64,000 nucleotides of DNA from positions 1 to 64,000 of the forward strand of contig NZ_PEDM01000004.1 in NCBI RefSeq assembly GCF_002742685.1, in the 5' to 3' direction. The position numbers were made by a program, and so were the translations under genes. This DNA is from Anoxybacillus flavithermus. Lineage in GTDB: Bacteria; Bacillota; Bacilli; Bacillales; Anoxybacillaceae. Positions 35,081 through 43,990 of the stretch are shown piece by piece (the stretch's first letter is position 1; the number at the start of each line of letters is the position of its first letter). Below the pieces are notes generated by a model. The model worked only from the letters and a program-made list of their open reading frames with translations. It did not search any database and had not been told where the DNA came from.

Positions 35081-35593
35081 TTGCTTTTCGAGCATGCGAA
35101 AATAATGAAAGCATTAGCGGCAGTTGGGGAGATTGTGGGGCGAAAAAAACTACAAAAAATGATTTACATTGCGAAGAAGATGAAGTTTCCTTTTTATGAA
35201 AAGTTTGATTTTCATTTTTACGGTCCGTATTCAGAAGAACTGACGTTGCGCATTGAAGAGTTATGTAACGTCGGATTTTTGCAAGAAATGAAAGAGAAAA
35301 AGGGCGGATATTATCAATATCGCTATGCGTTGACGGAAGCAGGCGAGCAGTTTTTAACACATTACCATTTGGACATGCCTGACTTAGACGTTTGCTTGCG
35401 CAGTTTAAATGAACAAAGTGCAAGATTTTTAGAGCTAGTTTCGACAATTTTATATTTTGAAGATTTAAGTAAAGATGAAGTGAAAGAAAAAGTATTTACA
35501 TTAAAAAGCAAACAACGATACACGGAGGAAGAAGTGGAAGAAGCGTATCGTTACATCGAGCAGTTATGCGAACAAGCGTACATAAAAAGCTGA
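35081..35593 (+). CDS. ywgA: YwgA-family protein with Panacea-like features
   Basis: A 170-aa soluble protein matching B. subtilis YwgA. The N-terminus has RKKLQKMIYIAKKMKF and FHFYGPYSEELTLRIEEL; the LQKxxY and YGPYS elements recall the Panacea (DUF4065/SocA) domain of many antitoxins and chaperone-like proteins. A winged-helix-like middle and a helical C-terminus with many Glu and Lys follow. Start is TTG 35081 nine bases after AGGAG; an ATG at 35072 touches that site. It is coupled to ywfO. Function is unknown, and the Panacea link is my inference. Confidence 0.82.
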   Translation: MLFEHAKIMKALAAVGEIVGRKKLQKMIYIAKKMKFPFYEKFDFHFYGPYSEELTLRIEELCNVGFLQEMKEKKGGYYQYRYALTEAGEQFLTHYHLDMPDLDVCLRSLNEQSARFLELVSTILYFEDLSKDEVKEKVFTLKSKQRYTEEEVEEAYRYIEQLCEQAYIKS

Positions 35594-35613
35594 CCCTCAA
35601 CGGTCAGCTTTCG
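35586..35613. terminator. Bidirectional terminator, ywgA / ywhB
   Basis: AAAGCTGACC (35586-35595) pairs with GGTCAGCTTT (35602-35611) around a 6-base loop. Confidence 0.78.
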
Positions 35614-35792
35614 TCGCTTAATCGCTTGCCGCCAATGGCATAATGATTTTTCGACATCTCTTCAATAAAAACGACAATTTTTTCTTTCGGTGCACCTGTC
35701 GTTTCCGCAACGGCTTCTGTCACTTTTTCAACGAGCGCTCGTTTTTGTTCTTCGGTGCGCCCTTCAAGCATTTTCACTGTTACATATGGCAT
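35604..35792 (-). CDS. ywhB: 4-Oxalocrotonate tautomerase family protein
   Basis: Very small tautomerase of 62 aa. After removal of Met the N-terminal Pro is the catalytic base (MPYVTVKMLEGR), and the Arg of EGRTEEQKR is conserved. It forms hexamers in characterised relatives. B. subtilis YwhB isomerises 2-hydroxymuconate and related enols in vitro, but its physiological substrate is unclear. AGAAAGGGG precedes the ATG. Confidence 0.93.
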   Translation of the reverse strand: MPYVTVKMLEGRTEEQKRALVEKVTEAVAETTGAPKEKIVVFIEEMSKNHYAIGGKRLSDES

Positions 35793-35922
35793 GGCGATCG
35801 CCCCTTTCTTCTTTATTCGCCAATCGTTATTATATCACGCATTGACCGTTATCAGTAGTGCTTTGGCTTGTTTTTCGTGTATAATATCAAAAAATAAAAA
35901 AAGTTTGAAAAGGAGAAGGAAC

Positions 35923-36591
35923 GTGGATCAATTTTTAGCATATCCGCTTCGGGAAATACCGTATGTTCTATTAGCACTTGCGCTTGCGTTTTCTGTCCAT
36001 GAGTTTGCGCACGCATACGTGGCGTATAAATTTGGTGATCCAACGGCAAAACAACAAGGGAGACTAACGTTGTCGCCGCTCGCTCATTTAGACATATTAG
36101 GGACATTGCTTATTTTTATCGCTGGGTTCGGTTGGGCGCGTCCGGTACCAGTCAATCGGGGCAATTTTCGTCACCCGCGTCTTGCGGGCGTTCTCGTTTC
36201 TGCGGCTGGCCCGCTCAGCAATTTGTTGCTTGCGGCTATCGGTTTCGCTTTATGGTATGCGATGATTCGCATCGGCATATTTGATTTTATTCCGATATGG
36301 TTTCGTGATGGATTGTATCAGTTTTTTGAAATTTATATCGGACTGAATATTTTATTGTTCGTTTTTAACTTATTGCCTTTTCCGCCGCTTGATGGATATC
36401 GCATCATCGAAGATTTAGCACCGATGCATGTGCGCGCGAAAATGACGCAATTTGAAAAATACGGAGCGCTCATTTTTTTAATTCTTATTTTTACGCCATT
36501 AGATCAATATACGATTCAGCCAATTTTCCATGTAGCTATTCCAACAGTTGCCCAATGGCTACAAGACGTATTTTCAACGCTTATTTTGTAA
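35923..36591 (+). CDS. ywhC: Site-2 protease family membrane metalloprotease
   Basis: Integral membrane zinc protease of the M50 group lacking a PDZ domain. The zinc motif is HEFAHAYVAYKFGD (HExxH, about residues 24-28) in the first helix, and the second ligand is in NLLPFPPLDGYRII. Five to six hydrophobic helices in 222 aa. The start is GTG 35923 after AGGAGAAGG; upstream open frame is not supported. It is followed by ywhD after 17 bases. Targets are unknown. Confidence 0.9.
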   Translation: MDQFLAYPLREIPYVLLALALAFSVHEFAHAYVAYKFGDPTAKQQGRLTLSPLAHLDILGTLLIFIAGFGWARPVPVNRGNFRHPRLAGVLVSAAGPLSNLLLAAIGFALWYAMIRIGIFDFIPIWFRDGLYQFFEIYIGLNILLFVFNLLPFPPLDGYRIIEDLAPMHVRAKMTQFEKYGALIFLILIFTPLDQYTIQPIFHVAIPTVAQWLQDVFSTLIL

Positions 36592-36608
36592 AGAAAGGAT
36601 GAACGATC

Positions 36609-37115
36609 GTGGAAGAGAAAAAAAAGCCGATGTTTAACATTATTAAAAAAGAGCCAAAAGTGCACGGAACGTTTGGAACAGGGGTGCTCAGTTTATCAAA
36701 CGTTTCTCCAGTCATTATTGACGTTGAAGCAGGTGAAGCATTTATTGATATGGGGGCGATGCATGCGCGCAGCGTCGTAGAAAAAGGCATTAAATTCACA
36801 CCGCATCGCGATGAAGTGCCAAACGGAAAGCCGTATTGGCTCGTTTGGGTGACGATTGATCATGCGGAAGAAGGCCCATATTATGCGGGAGTGACAGCGT
36901 GTGAAATGACGGTTGATCGTGAAGCGCGCCGCGGGTATAAATCGCTTCCTGAGCACGTCAATCGCATGGACAAATCGTTAAAGCGCCATATTATTGTTGA
37001 CCATATGGATGAGCGGTCAAAAAAAGTATTAGCTTCATTTTTACAACAACATAACCGCGACATGTGGGAACGCTCAAGCGAGGAATTAAAACGAAAGCTT
37101 CAAAATCATGGATAA
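36609..37115 (+). CDS. ywhD: YwhD family protein
   Basis: A 168-aa soluble protein matching YwhD of Bacillaceae over its length (NIIKKEPKVHGTFGTGVLSL, GPYYAGVTACEMTVD, KSLPEHVNRMDKSLKRHIIV). No known catalytic motif is visible. The start is GTG 36609 with AAAGGATGAACG before it. It is probably expressed with ywhC. Function is unknown. Confidence 0.88.
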   Translation: MEEKKKPMFNIIKKEPKVHGTFGTGVLSLSNVSPVIIDVEAGEAFIDMGAMHARSVVEKGIKFTPHRDEVPNGKPYWLVWVTIDHAEEGPYYAGVTACEMTVDREARRGYKSLPEHVNRMDKSLKRHIIVDHMDERSKKVLASFLQQHNRDMWERSSEELKRKLQNHG

Positions 37116-37216
37116 AATGTGACGGTTTTGTGAACGAAAACATGTCAATACTTGTCGTTGAGTGGGAAAAGGAGTAAACTAGAAGTACAAATGTAACACA
37201 TGATAAAACTAGGACG

Positions 37217-37252
37217 CATAAACGCCCAAGCATACTCGCTTGGGCGTTTATG
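37217..37252. terminator. Long hairpin between ywhD and pbpG
   Basis: CATAAACGCCCAAGC (37217-37231) pairs perfectly with 37238-37252. T runs are short on both sides, but its place between convergent genes fits a shared terminator. Confidence 0.75.
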
Positions 37253-37253
37253 T

Positions 37254-39305
37254 TTAAAACCAATCAAACAATCGCTTCAACCACGAATCTTTTTCTTTTT
37301 GTTTTTTCTTCTTTTTCTTTTCTATTGGATGGTCTTTGCAGTAGTCGGTCGGCTCTGTGCCAACGACATAGTAGCTTAACCGTTTGATCGGACAAGCTGT
37401 TGTCGCAAGTTTTCCGCTATGAGGATCGACATATACGCCAATCACGCCTTCTGGCGGTTCAAATGTCGCGACCTTTCTTCCGCGTAAACTATCTTCCATA
37501 AAACTGACCCAAATATGTTTTGCGTATTGCTTTTCATCTGTGCGATCAATCGTTTCATCTCGGTCATATCCTGTCCAGATGGCTGTGACGAGCTGCGGCG
37601 TATAACCAATCATCCAACTATCTGTTTTCGTCGTTCCTGATTTTCCGGCGTACGGGCGAGTCATGCGCGATATAATCGATTGCCCTGTCACCGAAGCATA
37701 GTCATTTAACGTTGGATCAAACATGCCGGTCATTAAATGTGTCGTCACAAAAGCGAGTGCGGGATCGAGTATTTGTTCATCGCTTGATTGTTGTTCGTAT
37801 AGCACTTTTCCTTCATAGTTTGTCACTTTTTTAATAAATACAGGTTCGACCTTTTTTCCACCGTTGGCGATGATGCTGTAGGCGCGAGCCATATCAATGA
37901 CTTTCACAGGTGACGTACCTAAAGCAAGCGACGGCACTTGTTTCAATGGGCTTGTGATACCGAGTTGTTTGGCAATGGCCACAAGCTTGTCTTGTCCAAG
38001 CAGCAAATGCGTTTTCACCGCATAAACGTTATCCGAAAGAGCAATCGCTTGGGCAAGTGTAATCGTATCGTTTGCGTAATAGTTGTTAAAGTTGCGCGGT
38101 GTATATGTCGAACCGTCTTCAAGTGTAAACGTCGTTGGTTCGCTACGCAATTGCGTCGATGGAGTAAATCCATGTTGTAGCGCGACATAATATAAAAACG
38201 GCTTAAACGTGGAACCAGGTTGACGTTTTGCTTGTGTCGCCCGATTAAATGGGCTTTTTTCATAGTCACGTCCTCCGACAAGCGCTTTTATTTCGCCTGT
38301 TTTCGGCTCCATTGCCACAAGCGCTACTTGAATGTTAGATTGCGAATGAATTGTTTCTTTTACTTTTGCTTCTGCGATCGCTTGCATGTCCACATCGAGT
38401 GTCGTATATACGCGCAATCCGCCCATTTCAATCGTTTCTTCATCAAGTTTAAGCACAGTTTTTAACATATGCTTGACGGCGTCTTGAAAATATGGGGCAA
38501 TCGTTTTTGTTTTCATTTGTTGTCCATTTGAAAAGTAAAGTGGTTCGTTTTCCGCTTGTTTTGCTTCTTCTTTCGATAAAAATTTCGCCTCAACCATTGA
38601 ATGTAAAACGATGCGTTGCCGTTTTTTTGCTCGCTCCATATCGACAAGCGGGGAATAGTAGCTCGGTCCTTTCGGGATCCCAGCAAGCATCGCCGCTTCT
38701 GCCACCGTCAATTCACGGGCGGATTTCCCGAAATAAAAATTTGCAGCTGCCTCAATTCCGTATACGCCATGTCCGTAGTAAATCGTGTTTAAATATCCTT
38801 CTAAAATATCACGTTTATCGTAGTTCGCTTCTAGTCGAATCGTATATAGTGCCTCTTGGATTTTCCGCCACCATGTCTTTTCATAACTTAAAAATAAGTT
38901 GCGGGCATATTGTTGGGTAATCGTGCTTGCTCCTTGCACTTTTTTCATCGCTTTAATATCTGCAACGATCGCCCCAGCGATGCGTTTCAAGTCGAAACCG
39001 TAGTGATCAAAAAACTTCCGATCTTCTATCGCGATCGTCGCCTCAATGGCGTGTTGAGACATGTCGGATAATTTTATCCAATATCTTTTTCCTCCGTAAT
39101 GATTTTCACCAATTTTCGTTCCGTCTTCTGCATAAAAAATCGTGGATTGCGGAACGGCTAAAGGGGGAGGGCCTTGCCACTTTGCAAATATAATAAGTCC
39201 GGCGATCGTGAGCGTGCATAAAAGGCTAGCCACAAAAGCGAGCCAAAGAAAGAGCCGCATATATTTAAATGTTCGTTTCCATCGTTCGATGGCAATCGTC
39301 TCCAT
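37254..39305 (-). CDS. pbpG: Class A penicillin-binding protein PbpG
   Basis: Bifunctional peptidoglycan synthase with one N-terminal membrane helix (about residues 20-42). The glycosyltransferase domain has EDRKFFDHYGFD and GASTITQQYARNLFLS. The transpeptidase has the catalytic QPGSTFKPF, the LSDN motif and KSGTT. A Lys-rich tail (KKKKKKQKEK) ends it. About 683 aa. The best start is the ATG at 39305, six bases after GAGGTG; in-frame starts at 39311 and 39314 overlap that site. Position next to ywhD matches ywhE (pbpG), which contributes to spore peptidoglycan in B. subtilis. Confidence 0.93.
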   Translation of the reverse strand: METIAIERWKRTFKYMRLFLWLAFVASLLCTLTIAGLIIFAKWQGPPPLAVPQSTIFYAEDGTKIGENHYGGKRYWIKLSDMSQHAIEATIAIEDRKFFDHYGFDLKRIAGAIVADIKAMKKVQGASTITQQYARNLFLSYEKTWWRKIQEALYTIRLEANYDKRDILEGYLNTIYYGHGVYGIEAAANFYFGKSARELTVAEAAMLAGIPKGPSYYSPLVDMERAKKRQRIVLHSMVEAKFLSKEEAKQAENEPLYFSNGQQMKTKTIAPYFQDAVKHMLKTVLKLDEETIEMGGLRVYTTLDVDMQAIAEAKVKETIHSQSNIQVALVAMEPKTGEIKALVGGRDYEKSPFNRATQAKRQPGSTFKPFLYYVALQHGFTPSTQLRSEPTTFTLEDGSTYTPRNFNNYYANDTITLAQAIALSDNVYAVKTHLLLGQDKLVAIAKQLGITSPLKQVPSLALGTSPVKVIDMARAYSIIANGGKKVEPVFIKKVTNYEGKVLYEQQSSDEQILDPALAFVTTHLMTGMFDPTLNDYASVTGQSIISRMTRPYAGKSGTTKTDSWMIGYTPQLVTAIWTGYDRDETIDRTDEKQYAKHIWVSFMEDSLRGRKVATFEPPEGVIGVYVDPHSGKLATTACPIKRLSYYVVGTEPTDYCKDHPIEKKKKKKQKEKDSWLKRLFDWF

Positions 39306-39481
39306 AGCCATCACCTCATTTTTTACGTTTAAAATTAGTATGAAAACATTTTTATTTTTTTAAACGTTTTCTAGCAATTTTTACTTGAAATTTTGCTAGA
39401 TTGCTCTATACTTTTTCATGTTTAGCATTTTATTTTTTTGGGCATGATAAGCGGTGCATTATTGACGAAAGGGTGTTCAAT

Positions 39482-40309
39482 ATGGAACTTTGGTTTACTG
39501 AAAAACAGACGGACAGCTTTGGGATTACAGCACGAATTAAACGCACTTTACATACAGAGCAAACGGAATTTCAAAAGCTCGATATGGTCGAAACAGAACA
39601 ATTCGGGAACATGCTTATTTTAGACGGAATGGTGATGACAACGCAAAAAGATGAGTTCGTCTATCATGAAATGGTTGCGCACGTTCCGTTATTCACGCAT
39701 CCGAATCCAGAAAACGTTCTTGTTGTTGGTGGCGGAGACGGCGGTGTCATTCGTGAAGTGTTAAAACATCCAAGCGTGAAAAAAGCGACACTCGTTGAAA
39801 TTGACGGCAAAGTGATCGAGTATTCGAAAAAATATTTACCAGAAATCGCAGGTCAATTGGATGATCCACGTGTTGAAGTGAAAGTGGACGACGGCTTTAT
39901 GCACATTGCGCAAAGCGAAAACGAATACGATGTCATTATGGTTGACTCGACAGAGCCAGTCGGCCCAGCGGTGAATTTATTTACAAAAGGGTTTTATGCG
40001 GGCATTGCGAAAGCGTTAAAAGAAGACGGTATTTTTGTCGCGCAAACAGACAACCCTTGGTTTAAAGCAGATTTAATTCGCACTGTTCAACGCGATGTAC
40101 GCGAAATTTTCCCAATTACACGTCTATATATCGCAAACATCCCGACGTATCCGAGCGGCATGTGGACGTTTACGCTCGGTTCGAAAAAATATGATCCGCT
40201 TGAAGTAAGCGAAGAGCGCTTCCACGACATCGAAACGAAATATTATACAAGACAGCTTCATAAAGCGTGCTTCGTATTGCCGAAGTTTGTTGAAGACTTA
40301 GTAAAGTAA
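39482..40309 (+). CDS. speE: Spermidine synthase
   Basis: Aminopropyltransferase making spermidine from putrescine and decarboxylated S-adenosylmethionine. Rossmann-type binding is shown by [18 protein letters not shown], and [15 protein letters not shown] holds the catalytic Asp. 275 aa. The ATG at 39482 follows AAAGGGTG. speB follows after 12 bases, giving agmatine to putrescine to spermidine in one operon. Confidence 0.97.
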   Translation: MELWFTEKQTDSFGITARIKRTLHTEQTEFQKLDMVETEQFGNMLILDGMVMTTQKDEFVYHEMVAHVPLFTHPNPENVLVVGGGDGGVIREVLKHPSVKKATLVEIDGKVIEYSKKYLPEIAGQLDDPRVEVKVDDGFMHIAQSENEYDVIMVDSTEPVGPAVNLFTKGFYAGIAKALKEDGIFVAQTDNPWFKADLIRTVQRDVREIFPITRLYIANIPTYPSGMWTFTLGSKKYDPLEVSEERFHDIETKYYTRQLHKACFVLPKFVEDLVK

Positions 40310-40321
40310 GGAGAGAAAACG

Positions 40322-41194
40322 ATGCGATTTGATGAAGCGTATTCTGGCAACGTATTTATTAAAAGCCATCCAAATTTTGAAGAAAGCCAAGCGGTTATTT
40401 ATGGGATGCCAATGGACTGGACAGTCAGCTATCGCCCAGGCTCTCGCTTCGGTCCAGCGCGCATTCGCGAAGTGTCGATTGGGCTTGAGGAATACAGCCC
40501 ATACTTAGACCGTGAGCTCGATGAAGTGAAATATTTTGATGCGGGTGACATTCCTTTACCATTCGGTAATGCGCAACGCAGTTTAGATATGATTGAACAG
40601 TTTGTCGATCGCATATTGGAAGCGGGAAAATTTCCGCTCGGTCTCGGCGGAGAGCATTTAGTGTCTTGGCCAGTCATGAAGGCAGTATATAAAAAGTATC
40701 CCGATTTAGCGATTATTCATATGGATGCGCACACAGATTTACGCGAGCATTATGAAGGCGAGCCGTTGTCGCATTCTACGCCAATTCGTAAAATTGCGGA
40801 ACTCATTGGACCGAAAAATGTATATTCTTTCGGCATTCGTTCAGGAATGAAAGAAGAATTTGAATGGGCAAAAGAAAACGGCATGTATATTGCGAAATTT
40901 GACGTACTTGAGCCGTTAAAAGAAGTGCTTCCAACGCTTGCAGGCCGCCCGGTATATGTCACGATCGACATTGACGTATTAGATCCAGCGCATGCGCCAG
41001 GAACGGGAACGGTCGATGCTGGCGGCATTACGTCAAAAGAGCTATTAGCTGCCATTCACGCGATCGCTCGTTCCGACGTGCGCGTTGTCGGAGCAGATTT
41101 AGTTGAAGTTGCACCTGTGTATGACCATTCTGAACAAACAGCCAACACAGCAAGCAAGCTTGTACGCGAAATGCTTCTCGGTTGGGTCAAATAA
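40322..41194 (+). CDS. speB: Agmatinase
   Basis: Manganese ureohydrolase converting agmatine to putrescine and urea. The metal-binding clusters GGEHLVSWP, HMDAHTDLREHYEGE and TIDIDVLDPAHAPGTG are complete. 290 aa. AAGGAGAGAAAACG precedes the ATG. Second gene of speE-speB. Arginase is a family alternative, but position with speE and the motif details favour agmatinase. Confidence 0.96.
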   Translation: MRFDEAYSGNVFIKSHPNFEESQAVIYGMPMDWTVSYRPGSRFGPARIREVSIGLEEYSPYLDRELDEVKYFDAGDIPLPFGNAQRSLDMIEQFVDRILEAGKFPLGLGGEHLVSWPVMKAVYKKYPDLAIIHMDAHTDLREHYEGEPLSHSTPIRKIAELIGPKNVYSFGIRSGMKEEFEWAKENGMYIAKFDVLEPLKEVLPTLAGRPVYVTIDIDVLDPAHAPGTGTVDAGGITSKELLAAIHAIARSDVRVVGADLVEVAPVYDHSEQTANTASKLVREMLLGWVK

Positions 41195-41198
41195 AGAC

Positions 41199-41232
41199 AA
41201 AAATCCCTGTCGGTGAGATAGGGATTTTTTTT
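41199..41232 (+). terminator. Terminator of speEB
   Basis: AAAAATCCCT (41199-41208) pairs with AGGGATTTTT (41220-41229) and continues in T residues. Confidence 0.88.
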
Positions 41233-41307
41233 CATAAAAGTATTGCCAACGTCATACATTGAAAGTAACATTTACATAGTGTCAATATTGGAAAGGAGGT
41301 GAGAAAA

Positions 41308-41676
41308 ATGGGCATTCGATTAATTAAAATTTCTGCTGTTTATTTCGCAATCGGTGTCTGTTTAGGGCTTTATATGTCGATGACACACGTTTTTACATTT
41401 ACACCTGTTCACGTCCATATTAACTTGCTCGGTTGGACGGCTTTGACGCTTGCTGGCATTTTATATCATTTATTCCCTCATATTGCGGAAACGAAAACAG
41501 CGAAAGCACATTTTTGGTTTCATAACATCGGATTACCAGCGATGATGATCGGCTTAGCGTTTGTCGTCTCTGGAAATGAAGCATTCATTCCGTTGACAGC
41601 AATCGGAGGTACTCTTGTGACGCTCGCTGTGCTCGTGTTTGCATGGAATGTAGTAAAAAACTTAAAGCAGGTATAA
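41308..41676 (+). CDS. Small His-rich four-helix membrane protein
   Basis: A 122-aa protein with four predicted membrane helices. Histidines are concentrated at helix ends: H27, H35 and H37 (TPVHVHINLLGW), H54 and H58 (YHLFPH), H68 and H72 (AHFWFHN). The HVHINLLGW run resembles parts of heme-copper oxidase/NO-reductase subunit I and NnrS proteins, and homologues are often labelled cytochrome-c oxidase, but at this length it cannot be a full oxidase subunit. Heme or metal binding is possible. A perfect AAAGGAGGTGAG precedes the ATG. It lies alone between speB and ywiB. Confidence 0.82.
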   Translation: MGIRLIKISAVYFAIGVCLGLYMSMTHVFTFTPVHVHINLLGWTALTLAGILYHLFPHIAETKTAKAHFWFHNIGLPAMMIGLAFVVSGNEAFIPLTAIGGTLVTLAVLVFAWNVVKNLKQV

Positions 41677-41682
41677 TATGTT

Positions 41683-41731
41683 AGGCGGTCTCTAAAAAGA
41701 GGCCGCCTATTGCATGTATGCGCCTCTTTTT
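41683..41731 (+). promoter_or_regulatory. Two mutually exclusive hairpins before ywiB-argS
   Basis: Hairpin 1 pairs AGGCGGTCTCT (41683-41693) with 41698-41708 over a 4-base loop. Hairpin 2 pairs AAAAAGAGGC (41694-41703) with GCCTCTTTTT (41722-41731), ending in T residues like a terminator. They share 41698-41703, so only one can form. A TATAAT at 41672-41677 would start RNA at hairpin 1. Hairpin 1 may simply terminate the upstream gene; an attenuator is the alternative. Confidence 0.5.
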
Positions 41732-41775
41732 CTATACTTAACTACAGTCACAACAACAGCGAGGATGTGGGGAAG

Positions 41776-42204
41776 GTGAACGGAATACCGATACGACTAA
41801 AGCAAGTGACGGAAATTCGTGATGGCGCGCGAAAAGAAATTGTTGTCATCGAGGCAAATGGTTTATACTACTTAAAAGGAGATGCGACGTATGTGACGTT
41901 TGAAGAGACGCATGAAGGAGAAACGATTAAAAACGTCGTAAAAATCGCCAATGATGAAGTTGTCGTGCTTCGCTCTGGGGCCATTTCGATGCGCCATACG
42001 TTTCGTAAACAGTCGGAAACGATCGGCACGTACGAAAGTCCAGTGGCGCGCTGGGAAATGAAAACAAAAACAGAACAAGTATTGTATCAGTATAACGAGA
42101 AAACGAAAAAAGGACAGTTGTTTTTTTCTTACATACTTCACTTATCAGGCAAACATGTCGGTCGTCATGCCGTGACGATTTCGTTTAAGGAGGCAAAAAA
42201 ATGA
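41776..42204 (+). CDS. ywiB: DUF1934 protein YwiB
   Basis: A soluble protein of about 142 aa with a predicted beta-barrel (calycin-like) fold: alternating strands such as [21 protein letters not shown] and [15 protein letters not shown]. It matches YwiB, always encoded before argS in Bacillaceae; function unknown. The start is unclear: GTG 41776, ten bases after AGGA, is my choice, with GTG 41767 as alternative. It overlaps argS by four bases (ATGA), which implies coupled translation. Confidence 0.83.
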   Translation: MNGIPIRLKQVTEIRDGARKEIVVIEANGLYYLKGDATYVTFEETHEGETIKNVVKIANDEVVVLRSGAISMRHTFRKQSETIGTYESPVARWEMKTKTEQVLYQYNEKTKKGQLFFSYILHLSGKHVGRHAVTISFKEAKK

Positions 42205-43871
42205 ATATTGTTGAACAAATGAAGCAAAAATTAAAAGAAGAAATTAAAGAAGCAGTCATTCGCTCAGGAGTGGCGACGGAGACAGACGTTCCAAACGTCA
42301 TTTTAGAGACGCCGAAAGATAAAGCGCACGGCGATTATTCAACAAACGTTGCGATGCAACTCGCGCGCGTTGCGAAAAAGGCACCACGTATGATTGCCGA
42401 AGACATTGTTCGGCATTTTCACGGGGAAGCCGTGTTCGTTCAAAAAGTGGACATTGCTGGACCAGGGTTTATTAACTTTTACATGGATAATCGTTATTTG
42501 ACTGAGCTCGTTCCGGCCATTTTACAAGCAGGGGACGCATACGGTGAAACAAACGTCGGTCAAGGTCAAAAAGTGCAGGTTGAGTTCGTCTCCGCAAATC
42601 CGACAGGTAGTTTACATTTAGGACATGCCCGTGGAGCGGCGGTTGGTGATTCGTTGTGTAATATTTTGGAAAAATCAGGTTTTAATGTCACTCGTGAATA
42701 TTACATTAACGATGCTGGCAATCAAATTGCCAATTTAGCCAAGTCGGTCGAAGCGCGTTATTTTCAAGCACTTGGTATCGATAAGGATATGCCAGAAGAC
42801 GGATATTTCGGTGAAGATATTATTGAACTAGGGAAAAAGTTAGCGGAAGAACATGGTGACAAGTTTGTCACACTCGATGAACAAGAGCGACTGCAACAAT
42901 TTCGTGAGTATGGACTAGCGTTTGAAATGGATAAAATAAAAAAAGACTTAGCCGACTTCCGCGTCACGTTTGACGTATGGTATTCGGAAACGTCTCTTTA
43001 CCATAACGGAAAAATCGAAAAGGCGCTTGAAACGTTGCGCGAAAGAGGACATATTTATGAACAAGACGGTGCGACATGGTTCCGCTCGACGACATTCGGT
43101 GACGACAAAGACCGCGTACTTATTAAACAAGATGGTACGTACACATATTTATTACCAGATATCGCATATCATCAAGATAAACTTGAGCGTGGGTTTGAAA
43201 AAGTGATTAACATTTGGGGCGCGGACCATCACGGCTACATTCCGCGTATGAAGGCGGCGATCGCTGCGCTCGGATACGACCCTGATGTATTAGAAGTTGA
43301 AATTATTCAGCTCGTCAGCTTATATCAAAACGGTGAAAAAGTGCGTATGAGTAAGCGGACAGGAAAGGCTGTTACGCTGCGCGACTTAATGGAAGAAGTC
43401 GGATTAGATGCGACGCGTTATTTCTTCGCGATGCGTTCATCGGATACGCATTTAGATTTCGATATGGACTTAGCGGTGTCGCAATCGAATGAAAACCCTG
43501 TGTACTATGCGCAATATGCCCATGCGCGCGTATGCAGCATGCTTCGTCAAGGAGAAGAACAAGGGTTATCTTATGATGGTGACCTCTCTTTCACGTACGA
43601 ATTAGCAGAAAAAGAAATAGACTTATTGAAAAAACTCGGGGAGTTTCCTTCCGCCGTGGCAGAAGCAGCCGTGAAACGTTCACCACATCGCATGACGAAC
43701 TACATTTTTGATCTTGCGTCTGCGTTGCATAGTTTTTACAATGCGGAAAAAGTGCTTGATGCAACGAACGTGGAAAAAAGCCGTGCTCGCCTAGCGCTCA
43801 TGAAAGCGGTGCAAATTACATTAAAAAATGCTTTAGCGCTTGTCGGTGTACACGCACCGGAAAAAATGTAA
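42201..43871 (+). CDS. argS: Arginyl-tRNA synthetase
   Basis: Class I synthetase charging tRNA-Arg. HIGH-type motif is HLGHARG (about residues 134-140) in [17 protein letters not shown], and the KMSKS-equivalent is [13 protein letters not shown]. The N-terminal Add-1 domain and C-terminal DALR anticodon domain ([17 protein letters not shown] onward) are present. 556 aa, full length. AAGGAGGCAAAAAA precedes the ATG, which overlaps the ywiB stop. No T-box is present upstream. Confidence 0.97.
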   Translation: MNIVEQMKQKLKEEIKEAVIRSGVATETDVPNVILETPKDKAHGDYSTNVAMQLARVAKKAPRMIAEDIVRHFHGEAVFVQKVDIAGPGFINFYMDNRYLTELVPAILQAGDAYGETNVGQGQKVQVEFVSANPTGSLHLGHARGAAVGDSLCNILEKSGFNVTREYYINDAGNQIANLAKSVEARYFQALGIDKDMPEDGYFGEDIIELGKKLAEEHGDKFVTLDEQERLQQFREYGLAFEMDKIKKDLADFRVTFDVWYSETSLYHNGKIEKALETLRERGHIYEQDGATWFRSTTFGDDKDRVLIKQDGTYTYLLPDIAYHQDKLERGFEKVINIWGADHHGYIPRMKAAIAALGYDPDVLEVEIIQLVSLYQNGEKVRMSKRTGKAVTLRDLMEEVGLDATRYFFAMRSSDTHLDFDMDLAVSQSNENPVYYAQYAHARVCSMLRQGEEQGLSYDGDLSFTYELAEKEIDLLKKLGEFPSAVAEAAVKRSPHRMTNYIFDLASALHSFYNAEKVLDATNVEKSRARLALMKAVQITLKNALALVGVHAPEKM

Positions 43872-43879
43872 TACGAAAG

Positions 43880-43906
43880 AGGGTGTCCCCAATAGGGCAC
43901 CCTTTG
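43880..43906 (+). terminator. Terminator of argS
   Basis: AGGGTGTCCC pairs with GGGCACCCT with one bulged base, followed by TTTG. Confidence 0.7.
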
Positions 43907-43990
43907 TCATACTATATATGTGCACGAAACATCTTTGTGAAACTATATATTGTCTCTTTCGTGGAGAAAGGCTTTTGAGTCAGCCCCTTT

